Assembly (NCBI GenBank): GCA_002840535.1
Contig: PHBH01000018.1
Span: forward strand, 1 to 64,000
DNA: 64,000 nucleotides
DNA from: Deltaproteobacteria bacterium HGW-Deltaproteobacteria-15
Lineage (GTDB): Bacteria > Desulfobacterota > DSM-4660 > Desulfatiglandales > HGW-15
Direction of reading: 5' to 3'
This document shows positions 42,006-51,210 of the stretch, one piece after another (within the stretch, counting starts at the first letter, position 1; every line of letters begins with the position of its first letter). A program made the translations under genes and the position numbers. The notes under the pieces are model-generated. The model saw only the letters and a program-made list of their open reading frames with translations. It did not search any database and was not told where the DNA came from.

Positions 42006-42119
42006 TGGAGCATTGGACTATTGGAGTAATGAAGTGATGCCTATAGAGGAACTCCTTCGAACTTCAAGGCCTTTTTATTTCATCATCACTCCGGCACCCC
42101 GGTACTCCATTGCTCCACG
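42006..42119. repeat. Inverted intergenic repeat (family R6)
   Basis: The left arm TGGAGCATTGGACTATTGGA and the right arm GGTACTCCATTGCTCC are inverted copies; a partial copy (AGTACTCCATTACTCC) lies at about 14404-14419. It occupies the whole gap between the ABC permease and PHP genes. Confidence 0.55.
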
Positions 42120-42120
42120 C

Positions 42121-43812
42121 TTACTCGATTTTCTCCAGCGCCCTGATGCCCATCTGAATCGGCTTGAAACTCGCGAGGCCGCTGATCGTCAGGACCGCCA
42201 GAAAAGAAGAAATGACAAAGAGCCACTGAAGAGGCGAGATCCAGCTTCCGTTCACCCCGGACATCATGAGGATATAGGCGGGCCAGGCCTCCAGGACCAC
42301 AACAATCGCAATGAACAAAGCACTCGAAATCATATACATCAGACCCCCGAACCCCGTCGAGAGCTGGGCCGGGTTGTGGTTCTTGAAATCAGGATAAAGG
42401 GCACCAAAACCCACAGCCAGCGATACCACTGCAGAGACCGCTGCGAGCATGGTCACGGACGAGAGAATCATCATCAGACCGCTGACCCCCAGCAGGTAGT
42501 TGGTCATGACGATCAGGACTTCTGCGAGAATCGTCATGGGCAGAATGAAGAGCGCATACTTTGCCCAGAGATAGCGCTTGAAGCTGATGGGGGAACATCG
42601 GATGAGCCAGAAGGAATCTCCTTCGGAGCTCACAGAGGGATAGATGAAGCGCACCGCTATGGCCGAGAGAACGAAACCGGCAAGGGCCATATTGAGAAAT
42701 GCAAGCTCGTTTTTGATATACTCCAGCCTAAGAGGACTCTTCTCCAGGGGCAGCACGCTGAAGTTATACAGATAGACGACCACCAGCGCTCCCAGCAGGA
42801 GCAGTTGAGACCATTGCGTGTTGTCGCGAAAAAAGATGCGGATATCTTTTTCCAGGATGGAACCGAGGTCGTTGCCGAAAGGACGACGAATCATGCGGAC
42901 TATGAGCTCCAGAACCCTCCTCCCCGCTCTTCTCCTCCTCCCCTCCTGGGATCTGGAGAAAGCGGTAAAATAAAGAGCCTTCGCAGCCCAAATGCTGATA
43001 ACGATCCACGCAAGCGCTGTGCTCCAGAGAAGCAGCACATTGAATCCGTTACCCTTCCCGGATCCGCTCAGATACACCCAAAGGCTTTCCGCTACCCAGT
43101 GCGAAGGAAGGTACGGAGAATCGGGGCCGCTAAGCGCGCTCATGTACTGCATGACGCTGAAAAAGGCTTCCGGGTCAACAAGCCTTTCAGGGCGGAGGAA
43201 TCTCAGAATAAAATAGAGGGCGATGATCACGATCACGCTCAGGAGCATGACGATATCGCGGGTCCTGTGAGCAGGGAAAAGCCTCACGAGGATCAGGGTA
43301 ACGAGCACCCCCACCTGCGAGGCGATAATCGCAAGGGCCACCGACATGTGGACAAGCGTGAAGTAATAGCCCGGCCCGGGACGGTAGACGTAAGCATAAG
43401 ACATGAGGACCGGCACCCCGAAAACGATCACCATCCATGAACTGTCCACGAAGGTATGGACGGAGCGGCTCAGAAAGATCTCCTCCAGCGACACAGGAGA
43501 GGCATGGCAGAGATCGAGGTCCGAACAGAGGTAATGGTTTGAAAGGGAGGTGATGATATTGCTGAAAACGAGCAGACCGAAAAAGATCAGGAACACCATT
43601 GAGAGCAGATGGTGCGCAAGCAGGTCGCCGATCACCTCCACGGACTGAAAATAGGTAAGGACGCGGCTCGAAAGGACAAAAAGAAGGATCCAGAAGCCGA
43701 TACCGATTCCCGCCGCCAGGAAAAGCTTCTTTCTTGCGTTTCCATAAGAGCGGCCCAGCTTTTTCCTGATCCCGAGATACCTAGGTCTGAGAAGTAGATA
43801 AAGGCCTCGCAT
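42121..43812 (-). CDS. ABC exporter permease, large ABC-2-like
   Basis: A 563-residue integral membrane protein with about 12 hydrophobic helices and basic loops (SRSQEGRRRRAGRRVLEL). EKDIRIFFRDNTQWSQLLLLGALVVVYLY is like the second half of ABC-2-type exporters. Its start overlaps the ATPase gene by 32 bp, so the two form one exporter: two long permease halves fused in one chain with one ATPase. The cargo is unknown. The downstream transglutaminase-like gene suggests an envelope-related substrate. Confidence 0.75.
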   Translation of the reverse strand: MRGLYLLLRPRYLGIRKKLGRSYGNARKKLFLAAGIGIGFWILLFVLSSRVLTYFQSVEVIGDLLAHHLLSMVFLIFFGLLVFSNIITSLSNHYLCSDLDLCHASPVSLEEIFLSRSVHTFVDSSWMVIVFGVPVLMSYAYVYRPGPGYYFTLVHMSVALAIIASQVGVLVTLILVRLFPAHRTRDIVMLLSVIVIIALYFILRFLRPERLVDPEAFFSVMQYMSALSGPDSPYLPSHWVAESLWVYLSGSGKGNGFNVLLLWSTALAWIVISIWAAKALYFTAFSRSQEGRRRRAGRRVLELIVRMIRRPFGNDLGSILEKDIRIFFRDNTQWSQLLLLGALVVVYLYNFSVLPLEKSPLRLEYIKNELAFLNMALAGFVLSAIAVRFIYPSVSSEGDSFWLIRCSPISFKRYLWAKYALFILPMTILAEVLIVMTNYLLGVSGLMMILSSVTMLAAVSAVVSLAVGFGALYPDFKNHNPAQLSTGFGGLMYMISSALFIAIVVVLEAWPAYILMMSGVNGSWISPLQWLFVISSFLAVLTISGLASFKPIQMGIRALEKIE

Positions 43813-44545
43813 GAGCTAGTCTTTTCCCCTCAGTCAATTTCAGAAAGATGCTCTCCAGACTACCGTCCAGGCCGGCGATCCGTCTCACTTCCGCCGGAGT
43901 TCCGGAAACGATCATCTTCCCGGCCTGGATGATCGCAATTTCCTCACAGACTTCTTCCGCAGTCTCCAGGGAATGCGTGGACATAAAAATCGTCGTTCCT
44001 CTCCGGGCCTCGTCTATGAATATGTCCTTCACCAGTCTTGCCCCCTTGGGATCGAGCCCAACCATGGGTTCGTCCACGATGAGCACCTTCGGCCTGTGCA
44101 AAAGGGCCGCACACATCACCAGACGCTGTCTCATTCCATGGGAATAGCTCTCGATCAGCTCCTCGGACCAATGAATGAGATCGAAAAGTTCGAGGAGTTC
44201 CTGAGTGCGCTTGCGCAGCGCCGCAGGCTCCCTGATTCTGTAGAGACTTCCCATAAAATGGAGGAACTCGGCGCCGGTAAGCTTCTCATAAACAAAGGGG
44301 CGGTCGGGTATGAACCCGATGCAGCACTTCACCTCGGAAGGCTTCCTCAGTAGATCCATTCCGTCAATGAGGATCTCGCCGGAAGTGGGTTTCAGCACTC
44401 CCGCCATCATCTTGATGGTGGTCGTTTTGCCCGCCCCGTTCGGCCCGAGAAACCCGAAAAGGACCCCCTTCCCGATCTCCAGGTGAAGGTCGTCCACGGC
44501 CCGCAGCCCCATGAAGGATTTCGTGATTCCAATCAGTTTGATCAT
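43781..44545 (-). CDS. ABC transporter ATP-binding protein
   Basis: A 254-residue ATPase of the DrrA/CcmA-like type. Walker A is GPNGAGKTTT, the signature reads YSHGMRQRL (a variant of LSGGQ, often seen in ABC-2 exporters), and Walker B is VLIVDEPMVGLD with the H-loop STHSL. Start 44545 (MIKLIGITKSF) fits the family better than 44563. It overlaps the permease gene by 32 bp and energises export. Confidence 0.9.
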   Translation of the reverse strand: MIKLIGITKSFMGLRAVDDLHLEIGKGVLFGFLGPNGAGKTTTIKMMAGVLKPTSGEILIDGMDLLRKPSEVKCCIGFIPDRPFVYEKLTGAEFLHFMGSLYRIREPAALRKRTQELLELFDLIHWSEELIESYSHGMRQRLVMCAALLHRPKVLIVDEPMVGLDPKGARLVKDIFIDEARRGTTIFMSTHSLETAEEVCEEIAIIQAGKMIVSGTPAEVRRIAGLDGSLESIFLKLTEGKRLAHARPLSTSQT

Positions 44546-44587
44546 CGTTCTCAATCTGCGCAATCAGCGTGATCTCTATAATCAGCG

Positions 44588-46102
44588 TTACTCATATTGG
44601 AAGTCGAGTATCTTCATCCTGAGTTGTCCTACGATACCCGCGATTTCCACCTGCTTTTCGAGATTTCCTTCAATGAGCTTGATATGGGCCGGATCGGCCG
44701 GCATCTGATTCAACGTGGCATCCATGCTGACCCATTCCCCGACATACGCCTCGGTCCACGCATGATAGAAGAACCGCTCACGGCTGTATGCCAGTCCGAT
44801 GCTCAGCCTGGCCGGTATGCCGACCGCCCTCAGAAAGGCGGTGAGAAGGGTTGCGTGTTCATTGCAGTCCCCCATCCTGGTCCTCAAAGTCTCCAAGGCG
44901 CTGGGGAGGGACAAAACAGGCCTTTTTTCGAGATGGCGATACACCCATTCCGTCAATAACTTTGCCGCTGTGACGGCATCCTTTTTTTCGCCCACGATCT
45001 CGAAAGCCTTGTTCCTGATCTCCTTCTCATCGCTTTCGATGTTCCACTCGGGCTGCAGGAATTCCTTCATCCTGCCGTCTTCATCCTTATAGGGCACCGA
45101 ATAGCCTGCAGCGGAAGGGAGCTTCTCCTTGCGGACAGAAAGTCTTCCGTCCCGGTACTCCTGGCGGCCGCCGCTCAATACGCTTTTCTCCAGTGCGCCG
45201 TTTTCCAGCCCGGAAATCTCGATTTTCAGACCGCTGAGCCGTTTCGGATCAGGAAGTGCTCTGTCGGGACTGACCGCCGTGATCTCGTAAAGATCAGCGG
45301 TTCCCTTTTCGTCGAGATTTTCAGGGGCTCTCGCTGCGCTCGATTTGATGGTGGTGAGTCCCATGAATCCCTCTTCTTTCAGCACGGAACCGTCCTCGTC
45401 CACCCAGACGGTGAGAATCCGGCCGAAAACCTCTGTTTCCAGCCTGAACGCGTCGTAGGTCAACCTGTTGATTCTCAGAGGCTCCTTATCCAATACTCTG
45501 ACGGCCATGTCCCTTTGCGACATGGTGGAGGGGTCGAATATCGGGAAGGAAAAGGTTTCCCCAACCGTGAGTTTCCGCGCCTTGAACAAGTGGGAAACGG
45601 TTGCACCAATGACGGGAACCTTTTGCAGGCTCACGGTCTGTGTTCTCTTTTCTTTCCCGCTGCCGCTCTCGATGATAAGCGAATTTCCTTCTCTCTTACC
45701 GGAAAGGCGGAATTGAACGATTCCGGAACTTACGGAGAAGATGAAGTTCTCCAGGAGAAAACTCCTGTCAGTCTTGCACTGGGTAACCGTATAGAGGCTG
45801 CTCCCCAGACCCATGAGGTTTAGCCTGAGAAAAATCTCCTCCTGAATAAAGTACCCTCCATCAACGGGTTTGATCAGGCTGACGGCATACCCCACCTTCT
45901 TGTCTTTGAGAAAAATTTCTTTCCATTCCCTCCCCGCTGCATCGATGCCAGCAGATCCTGTGGTCTCCTGGCTCCAGGCGGCAGCCGGCCGGCCCGGGAC
46001 CTGAACCCGCAGGATCAGCAGGGTCATCATGACCAGCCATCCGGCCACGATCCCTGCTCCCAACAGGTGGAAAAAGAATTTTCGTTTCACTTGCAAGGCC
46101 AT
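44588..46102 (-). CDS. Membrane-anchored transglutaminase-like protein
   Basis: A 504-residue protein with an N-terminal membrane anchor (about 12-33). A large periplasmic beta-rich region (about 60-330) follows, then a transglutaminase core near the C-terminus with the triad in RMGDCNEHATLL, FFYHAWTEAYVG and VSMDATLNQ. Bacterial versions act as proteases or peptide-modifying enzymes in the envelope. It is upstream of the ABC exporter genes on the same strand (42-bp gap), probably one operon. Confidence 0.82.
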   Translation of the reverse strand: MALQVKRKFFFHLLGAGIVAGWLVMMTLLILRVQVPGRPAAAWSQETTGSAGIDAAGREWKEIFLKDKKVGYAVSLIKPVDGGYFIQEEIFLRLNLMGLGSSLYTVTQCKTDRSFLLENFIFSVSSGIVQFRLSGKREGNSLIIESGSGKEKRTQTVSLQKVPVIGATVSHLFKARKLTVGETFSFPIFDPSTMSQRDMAVRVLDKEPLRINRLTYDAFRLETEVFGRILTVWVDEDGSVLKEEGFMGLTTIKSSAARAPENLDEKGTADLYEITAVSPDRALPDPKRLSGLKIEISGLENGALEKSVLSGGRQEYRDGRLSVRKEKLPSAAGYSVPYKDEDGRMKEFLQPEWNIESDEKEIRNKAFEIVGEKKDAVTAAKLLTEWVYRHLEKRPVLSLPSALETLRTRMGDCNEHATLLTAFLRAVGIPARLSIGLAYSRERFFYHAWTEAYVGEWVSMDATLNQMPADPAHIKLIEGNLEKQVEIAGIVGQLRMKILDFQYE

Positions 46103-46106
46103 TTAC

Positions 46107-46275
46107 CACCGATCATTTATCATTTTTCATTGATCATTTTTCATTGATCAGCGGAGAGCATAGAGATCTGTAACCATTTTTGCGCCGGAATCAGCTCAGT
46201 GCAACAAAAAAGCCGCTGGTGGAACTGCGGCCTTCAAATGATAAATGATAGATAATAAATGATAATGAAAGATGA
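46107..46275. repeat. AT-rich repeat with intrinsic terminator (family R5)
   Basis: Two tracts of the ATGATCATTT/TTTCATTGATC type (about 46110-46150 and 46236-46275) are arranged as inverted copies around a terminator hairpin (46205-46233). The same kind of sequence recurs at about 59399-59437 and 61274-61303. Confidence 0.55.
46205..46233 (-). terminator. Intrinsic terminator for the PHP-domain gene
   Basis: On the minus strand AGGCCGC...GCGGCTT forms a 7-bp stem with an 11-nt loop, followed by a run of six T (46206-46211). It is about 100 bp after the stop of the 46332 gene. Confidence 0.7.
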
Positions 46276-46331
46276 TAATTGGCCGGCAATGCCGGTCTTT
46301 GATGAGGCTGGAGGAAAGGCAGGTCCCCCTT

Positions 46332-46988
46332 TCAAAGGCGGTAACCCGCCCGCTTTATCAGCAGATGCGCATTCGACATAAGCTCGTCGAAAAAAGCTGG
46401 CGGAAGGCCGGCTCCCATCGCCACCTTTCTCGCAAGAGTCTCCCCCATGATATCCCCGGGCGAATGGGTATCCGAATCGATGACAAGCCTGGCGCCAAAT
46501 TCCCTTGCCAGCTTTGCCACATGGCCGTTCGTGAGGCTATGCCCTTTCCTGCCGGATATCTCAAGAAAAACACCCTTTTCGGCAGCCATGCCGACCTCTT
46601 CGGGTGTGATCAGGCCCGGATGAGCAAGAAGGTCAACGCCTGCTTCCAGAGCGGCCCTGTTTGTTCCGGCGGGAACGGGCTCTACAATCGTCTCGCCATG
46701 TACGACAACCAGCCTGGCGCCCAGGTCTCTTGCTTTTCTGCAGAGGTCGGCGATCGACATCGGGGGAACGTGGGTGAGTTCCACCCCGGGTACGACCATA
46801 ACCGGCTGAGACTCCGTCAGCTCTTTTGCAGCCTGGGCAATTCTGGGAACCACAAAGTCAAGAGTGGAGCAATCGACGTGGTCAGTAATGGCCACCGCCC
46901 TATACTCAAGAGCTTCGAACCTTCTGACCAACTCAGAGGGAATCAGCTCCCCGTCACTGAAGAGAGAGTGTGTGTGCAAGTCGATCAT
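46332..46988 (-). CDS. PHP-domain phosphoesterase (histidinol-phosphatase-like)
   Basis: A 218-residue single PHP domain. Metal ligands are in MIDLHTHSLFSDGE, AITDHVD, GVELTHVP, VVVHGET, DLLAHPGLI and DSDTHSPGD, a full set typical of trinuclear PHP enzymes. It starts directly with the first motif and has no extra domain. Probably a phosphatase, but histidinol phosphate is not proven as substrate because no his genes are nearby. It is downstream of the DUF151 gene. Confidence 0.85.
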   Translation of the reverse strand: MIDLHTHSLFSDGELIPSELVRRFEALEYRAVAITDHVDCSTLDFVVPRIAQAAKELTESQPVMVVPGVELTHVPPMSIADLCRKARDLGARLVVVHGETIVEPVPAGTNRAALEAGVDLLAHPGLITPEEVGMAAEKGVFLEISGRKGHSLTNGHVAKLAREFGARLVIDSDTHSPGDIMGETLARKVAMGAGLPPAFFDELMSNAHLLIKRAGYRL

Positions 46989-47052
46989 GATCTAGTCTTT
47001 GGAATCAAGTGTCGAAGGAGATCGCAGACATAACCGAAACAGGTGGTTGGAT

Positions 47053-47550
47053 CTACATCTTGTACTTTCCGAAATCCTCAGGTCTGAGTTTTTCCAGGAT
47101 ATCCTGCCATTTCTTTCCTTGCTCTGTCTTGTCTTCGGGATCCATCTTCAGGTCGATCTGGGAGGATTTGCTGATCACATCCTCTGATACGAAAATGGGA
47201 GCCTGCACCCTCAGGGAAAGAGCGAGGGCATCACTTGGACGGGCATCGATGGTGATGTCCTTGCCGGCGTGATTGAGATGGATCAAGGCGAAGTAGGTAT
47301 TGTTCTTCAGATCACAGACTTCCACTTTGTTGACCTTGATTTCCGCCTGGGCCATGATGTTCTTGAGCAGATCGTGCGTCATCGGCCTCGAGAATTTGAT
47401 TCCCTCCAACTCGCTCGCAATAGCCGTCGCCTCAAGAAGACCTATCCAGATGGGCAGCGTCCTATCCCCATTGACTTCCTTCAGGATTACAATCGGGCTA
47501 TTCGTCAACGGATCAACGGTCAATCCGGAAATGACCATGGGCATGAACAT
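47053..47550 (-). CDS. Bifunctional nuclease family protein (DUF151)
   Basis: A 165-residue protein of the DUF151/BFN family. Motifs include PIVILKEVNGDRTLPIWIG, EATAIASELEG and TIDARPSDALALSLR. Plant members have DNase/RNase activity; bacterial members are uncharacterised. ATG 47550 (AGGAGGATAGC upstream) is clearly better than the frame start at 47607. It sits upstream of the PHP gene (64-bp gap), possibly co-transcribed. Confidence 0.9.
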   Translation of the reverse strand: MFMPMVISGLTVDPLTNSPIVILKEVNGDRTLPIWIGLLEATAIASELEGIKFSRPMTHDLLKNIMAQAEIKVNKVEVCDLKNNTYFALIHLNHAGKDITIDARPSDALALSLRVQAPIFVSEDVISKSSQIDLKMDPEDKTEQGKKWQDILEKLRPEDFGKYKM

Positions 47551-47781
47551 GCTATCCTCCTGTTCTATTCTGATCTTTATGTAAGTCCATAGAACCCCTT
47601 TTGTCAACAGAACTTTCCAGATCCGGTTTTTCCACCGCTTCTCTATTCATCGGCCTCTTCGATTCAAACTCCATCACAAACTTCTTGATTTCATCCGGTC
47701 TTCCCTCTATCTATATCGTGCTGCACCCGGTAGCATCCGCCCACACAGGCCGGGTCTCGAACAGATAACCGAGTTGGAAAC

Positions 47782-50346
47782 ATGGAAAGACGAGAACCGT
47801 TTCCCGAGCGCGAGCTGCATCCCTATAGCATAGACCAAAAACCCGGTTTCTTCCTGAGCTGGCTTTTCTACAAGCTTCTCAAGAAAGTCAAAGTGGATGA
47901 AGCCATGAGGGAAAAGCTCAAGCAGCTGCAGAAGCAGGGAACAGTGGTTTACACGATCAAGTACAGGGGCCGCCTCGATTACCTGATGTATCATTATTAC
48001 TTCAGGGCCAACCGCTTCCCTGTTCCCAAGCTCGCTTTTGATCTCAATGTTTCTCTGCTTCTCCCTGTCACCCGCTTTCTCAAGGTCTATTCCTCGCGGT
48101 TCTCTTCCTTTTTCAGGACAGGCGCATTTCCGGATCCTTACAATTCAGGGGTTTACAGGAACGCCATCCTCCGAGGAACGACTTCTCTTCTCTTCCTGGT
48201 GGACGAAAAAGGGTTCATGCAGCACTTCATCCAGTTCGGGAAGGATCGGTTGGAGTTTCTCATGGAGCTCCAGCGGGAACTGGCCCGCCCCATCTTTCTT
48301 GTCCCCCTTCTTACCCTTTACAGGCAAGGTCCGGAGAGAGAAGAGCCGACCTTCCAGGACGTCCTTTTTCGTTTCAAGGATCATCCCGGCGCAATCAGCA
48401 AGATCATCCTGTTCTTCAGGCATCATCGGCAGGCATTGATCGACTTTGGGGAACCGATAAACCTGAAGGAATATTGCATGGAGAGCCATCCTCCGGATCA
48501 TTCTCCAAGCCGTATCGCACTGGATCTCCGTAACCGGCTGATCGGCCGCATAGACAATCAGAAAAGAGTGGTTCTCGGACCGATCATGAAATCGAGGCAG
48601 CAGTTCAAGGAGACGGTGCTGCAGGATCCCGCGCTGGCGAGGAAGATCGAGAGCAAATCAAGAGGAAAGAAGGACAGCCTCAAGCGACTAAGAAGACAGG
48701 CCGGGGCCTACTTCGACGAAATTGCCGCGGATTACAGCATTGTCTATGTTCACGGCCTGATCTCCGTTTTCCGCTGGTTCATGAAGCGGGTCTTCGAAGG
48801 TATAGATGTCGATCATGCCAGTGTGGCGCAGGTCAGAGAATGGGCAAGAAAGGGGCCGGTGATTTATGTTCCATCCCACAAGAGCCATATCGATTATCTC
48901 GTGCTCAATTATGTCCTTCACGAGCACTACACGCATATTCCCCGAATAGCGGCAGGAAGGAATCTGGCCTTCTGGCCCATGGGGCATATCTTCAGAAAGT
49001 GCGGGGCCTTTTTCATTCGCCGCTCCTTCAGAGATCCTTTGTATGTCGAGGTATTCAACCGTTACATTAAAGCTCTCCTTGAAGACGGCCACCCTATTGA
49101 GTTTTTCATTGAAGGAGGGCGAAGCCGCAACGGCAAGCTCGTCTTCCCCAAAAAGGGGTTCCTCTCCATTCTTCTTCAGGCTCACAAGGAAGGATACTGT
49201 GAGGATCTTATCTTCGTGCCCGCAGCCATAGCATACGACAGGGTTCTCGAGGAGAACGCGTACCTGAAGGAAATCGCCGGGGGCTCAAAGGAAAAGGAGA
49301 ACTTCAGGCAGATCCTGAAAGCAAGGGGTTTTCTCAAGAGGAGCTATGGAAAGATTCACATCCGTTTCGCTCCACCGTTTTCCCTGAGAGAGTATCTTTC
49401 ACAACGGTCGGGATGCTCCCCGCAGGAGATCAGGCAATCCCTCGCACTGGAACTGGTGCAGTCGATCAACTCGGTCACCCCCCTCACACCGCTTTCCCTT
49501 CTCGCGACAGCTATCCTGAGCAATCACAGACGTGGTTTTTTCTCGTCCGAACTCCTTGCGACATTAACAACGCTTATGAAATTCCTGAAAAGGCAGGGGG
49601 TTCCCGTCACTCCCTCTCTTTCGGATATCGAGAGGGCGACCGGCGAGACCCTTGCTCTTCTGAGCAAATGGAGAATCCTGGAATCCATACAGGAAGATGA
49701 ACCGGGCGAAGAACCCTTCTATTACCTTGACGAGGAGAAAAAAGTTCAGCTCGAGTATTACAAGAACAGCATAATTCACTTTATGATCGGTCATGCCTTT
49801 TTGGCCATTTCGCTCCTGACCGGCAGGGAAGACGAAAGGGACGAGGATTCCCTGACCTCGGACTATGCTTTTCTGGAAGATCTGTTCAGGAACGAGTTTG
49901 TTTTTGACCAGTCCAAGGACTCGAGAAGCAAGGTTCTGGAGGCGATGGACTTCTTTCTTGAGGAAGGATATGTTTCAAGATCAGGTCAAGGGAGTGCCTA
50001 TCGGATCACAAAGCCCGGATATGAGAAACTGCCCATCTGGGCTGCCCTGGCCAAGACTTTTGTGGAATCGTACTGGATTGCAGTGAGGTCGGCCGGATCG
50101 AAGAAGGCGGAGGGAAGCAACCCTGAGGAAGGTTTAAAACATGCGATGATTCTGGGAAGGAGACTGTACAAATCCGGGGCAGTGGATCACGTCGGCGCCC
50201 TCTCTCCTCTGAATTTTCAGAATGCCTTCGCCGTGATCCACAAGCAACTTCATGGAAGGGCAACCGGCGCGGAATCCGAAGCGCCCGAGCGGTTGGCGAA
50301 GCTCGGGCAGAAGCTCTATGCTATGGCACACTACGGCAGGAGCTGA
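47782..50346 (+). CDS. plsB: Glycerol-3-phosphate 1-O-acyltransferase
   Basis: An 854-residue PlsB. The acyltransferase core (about 355-520) shows the four family blocks: VPSHKSHIDYLVLNY (HX4D), GAFFIRRSF, EFFIEGGRSRNGKL and VPAAIAYDRV. The N-terminal region (about 25-250) resembles a second, degenerate acyltransferase domain (YTIKYRGRLDYLMYHYYF). It transfers an acyl group to sn-glycerol 3-phosphate, starting phospholipid synthesis at the inner membrane. The length fits PlsB (about 800 residues). Confidence 0.93.
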   Translation: MERREPFPERELHPYSIDQKPGFFLSWLFYKLLKKVKVDEAMREKLKQLQKQGTVVYTIKYRGRLDYLMYHYYFRANRFPVPKLAFDLNVSLLLPVTRFLKVYSSRFSSFFRTGAFPDPYNSGVYRNAILRGTTSLLFLVDEKGFMQHFIQFGKDRLEFLMELQRELARPIFLVPLLTLYRQGPEREEPTFQDVLFRFKDHPGAISKIILFFRHHRQALIDFGEPINLKEYCMESHPPDHSPSRIALDLRNRLIGRIDNQKRVVLGPIMKSRQQFKETVLQDPALARKIESKSRGKKDSLKRLRRQAGAYFDEIAADYSIVYVHGLISVFRWFMKRVFEGIDVDHASVAQVREWARKGPVIYVPSHKSHIDYLVLNYVLHEHYTHIPRIAAGRNLAFWPMGHIFRKCGAFFIRRSFRDPLYVEVFNRYIKALLEDGHPIEFFIEGGRSRNGKLVFPKKGFLSILLQAHKEGYCEDLIFVPAAIAYDRVLEENAYLKEIAGGSKEKENFRQILKARGFLKRSYGKIHIRFAPPFSLREYLSQRSGCSPQEIRQSLALELVQSINSVTPLTPLSLLATAILSNHRRGFFSSELLATLTTLMKFLKRQGVPVTPSLSDIERATGETLALLSKWRILESIQEDEPGEEPFYYLDEEKKVQLEYYKNSIIHFMIGHAFLAISLLTGREDERDEDSLTSDYAFLEDLFRNEFVFDQSKDSRSKVLEAMDFFLEEGYVSRSGQGSAYRITKPGYEKLPIWAALAKTFVESYWIAVRSAGSKKAEGSNPEEGLKHAMILGRRLYKSGAVDHVGALSPLNFQNAFAVIHKQLHGRATGAESEAPERLAKLGQKLYAMAHYGRS

Positions 50347-50472
50347 CAGGTTGCTGAAAAACGGGCATCTGCTTCGTTGCCCTTGTCCTTCGTCGTTGCG
50401 ACGTACTTATATGTACGACTCACTCCTCTGGACGGCGGGCGCCTCGCATCTGCCCATTTTTGAGCAACCTGC
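50347..50472. repeat. Long inverted repeat, MITE-like (family R3)
   Basis: The terminal arms are CAGGTTGCTGAAAAACGGGC at the left and GCCCATTTTTGAGCAACCTG inverted at the right. They run on into GCATCTGC on both sides, and a central GTACTTATATGTAC palindrome sits between. The 126-bp element has no gene and begins one base after the plsB stop. Similar AGGTTGCTGAAAAA elements are common in this group of bacteria, as far as I recall. Confidence 0.7.
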
Positions 50473-50500
50473 AGGATCTGCGCGGCTCCGTTATCGGACT

Positions 50501-50560
50501 GCCACAAAGGCACAAAGACACGAAGAACAGAGAATGCGACCTTCTTTGTGCCTTAGTGGC
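50501..50560. repeat. Dispersed palindromic repeat R2, copy 2
   Basis: GCCACAAAGGCACAAAGACA at the left and CTTTGTGCCTTAGTGGC at the right form an inverted pair about 20 bp apart. It lies between R3 and the small membrane protein gene. Confidence 0.75.
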
Positions 50561-50570
50561 ATTTTTTTCT

Positions 50571-50750
50571 TCACTTGTCATGTCTCTTGGCATACTCGAA
50601 CAGGTAGGCCAGCACAAGCAGAATCGCGGCAAAGCCGATGACTTTTACTGCGGTCATCTCCTGAAAGAAGAAACGCCCGATCAGAAGGGCCATGAGCACA
50701 GCCACAATCAAACGAAGCAGGAATTTATAAGGCGCCGCCATAGCCGACAT
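50571..50750 (-). CDS. Small membrane protein, 59 aa
   Basis: ATG at 50750 overlaps the stop of the upstream gene by one base (TGATG), so it is probably translated by coupling. The product starts MSAMAAPYKFLLRLIVAVLM and has two hydrophobic helices separated by a short polar loop (RFFFQEMTAVK), ending in a charged tail (EYAKRHDK). A hairpin membrane protein of unknown function; last gene of the FmdB operon. Confidence 0.65.
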   Translation of the reverse strand: MSAMAAPYKFLLRLIVAVLMALLIGRFFFQEMTAVKVIGFAAILLVLAYLFEYAKRHDK

Positions 50751-51085
50751 CAGGACCGCCCTTTCTTAAAGGGAACCACCTTTCCTGATTTTCCCGTGCC
50801 ATCCTCTTTCGGAGTATCCTGTACTTTCACGGCGGGCGGGGTATGGGAGGGGATCGGCTCCAGTTTCATGGACTGCCCTCCCATGGTGAAGGGCGAGCCG
50901 AGGATATACTCTTCACGCAGGATCCAGGTGATATCCTTCGCAGGAATAGAGAGCAGCAAGAGGGTGACCTGATACCAGTCCTTCTTGACGTCGGGTTCAA
51001 TTGCCTCGATACGCGCGTATACCGTCGGCCTGTCCTGGTAGTGCACCAGAACCAGACTTCCTATAAGATGAGCCTGTGTTTTCAA
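50750..51085 (-). CDS. Hypothetical protein, 111 aa, FmdB operon
   Basis: Start TTG at 51085, after GAGGGG, is chosen because the longer frame runs into repeat R2. The N-terminal about 80 residues form a small beta domain (GSLVLVHYQDRPTVYARIEA; YQVTLLLLSIPAKDITWILR) that could be an SH3-like or Sm-like barrel. A disordered basic tail (KEDGTGKSGKVVPFKKGRS) follows. Its stop overlaps the next start. Function unknown. Confidence 0.6.
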   Translation of the reverse strand: MKTQAHLIGSLVLVHYQDRPTVYARIEAIEPDVKKDWYQVTLLLLSIPAKDITWILREEYILGSPFTMGGQSMKLEPIPSHTPPAVKVQDTPKEDGTGKSGKVVPFKKGRS

Positions 51086-51110
51086 AAGAATACCCCTCAA
51101 ACCCTGTTTT

Positions 51111-51197
51111 CCGCCACCAGGACACAAAGACACGAAGGAGAGAATGACCAATCACGAGACCGTCTTACTTGATCACGGGACCTTGTGCCCTGGCGGC
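51111..51197. repeat. Dispersed palindromic repeat R2, copy 3
   Basis: CCGCCACCAGGACACAAAGA at the left, CCTTGTGCCCTGGCGGC at the right, with about 50 bp between. It sits between the FmdB gene and the 111-aa gene. Confidence 0.75.
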
Positions 51198-51210
51198 TGT
51201 TTCTTAAATC

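Noticed and set aside
42013..43440. 475-aa plus-strand frame
   Set aside because: It is antisense to the ABC permease. Its composition (Arg, His, Asp-rich, no hydrophobic core) is typical of a shadow frame, while the minus strand gives a clear membrane protein.
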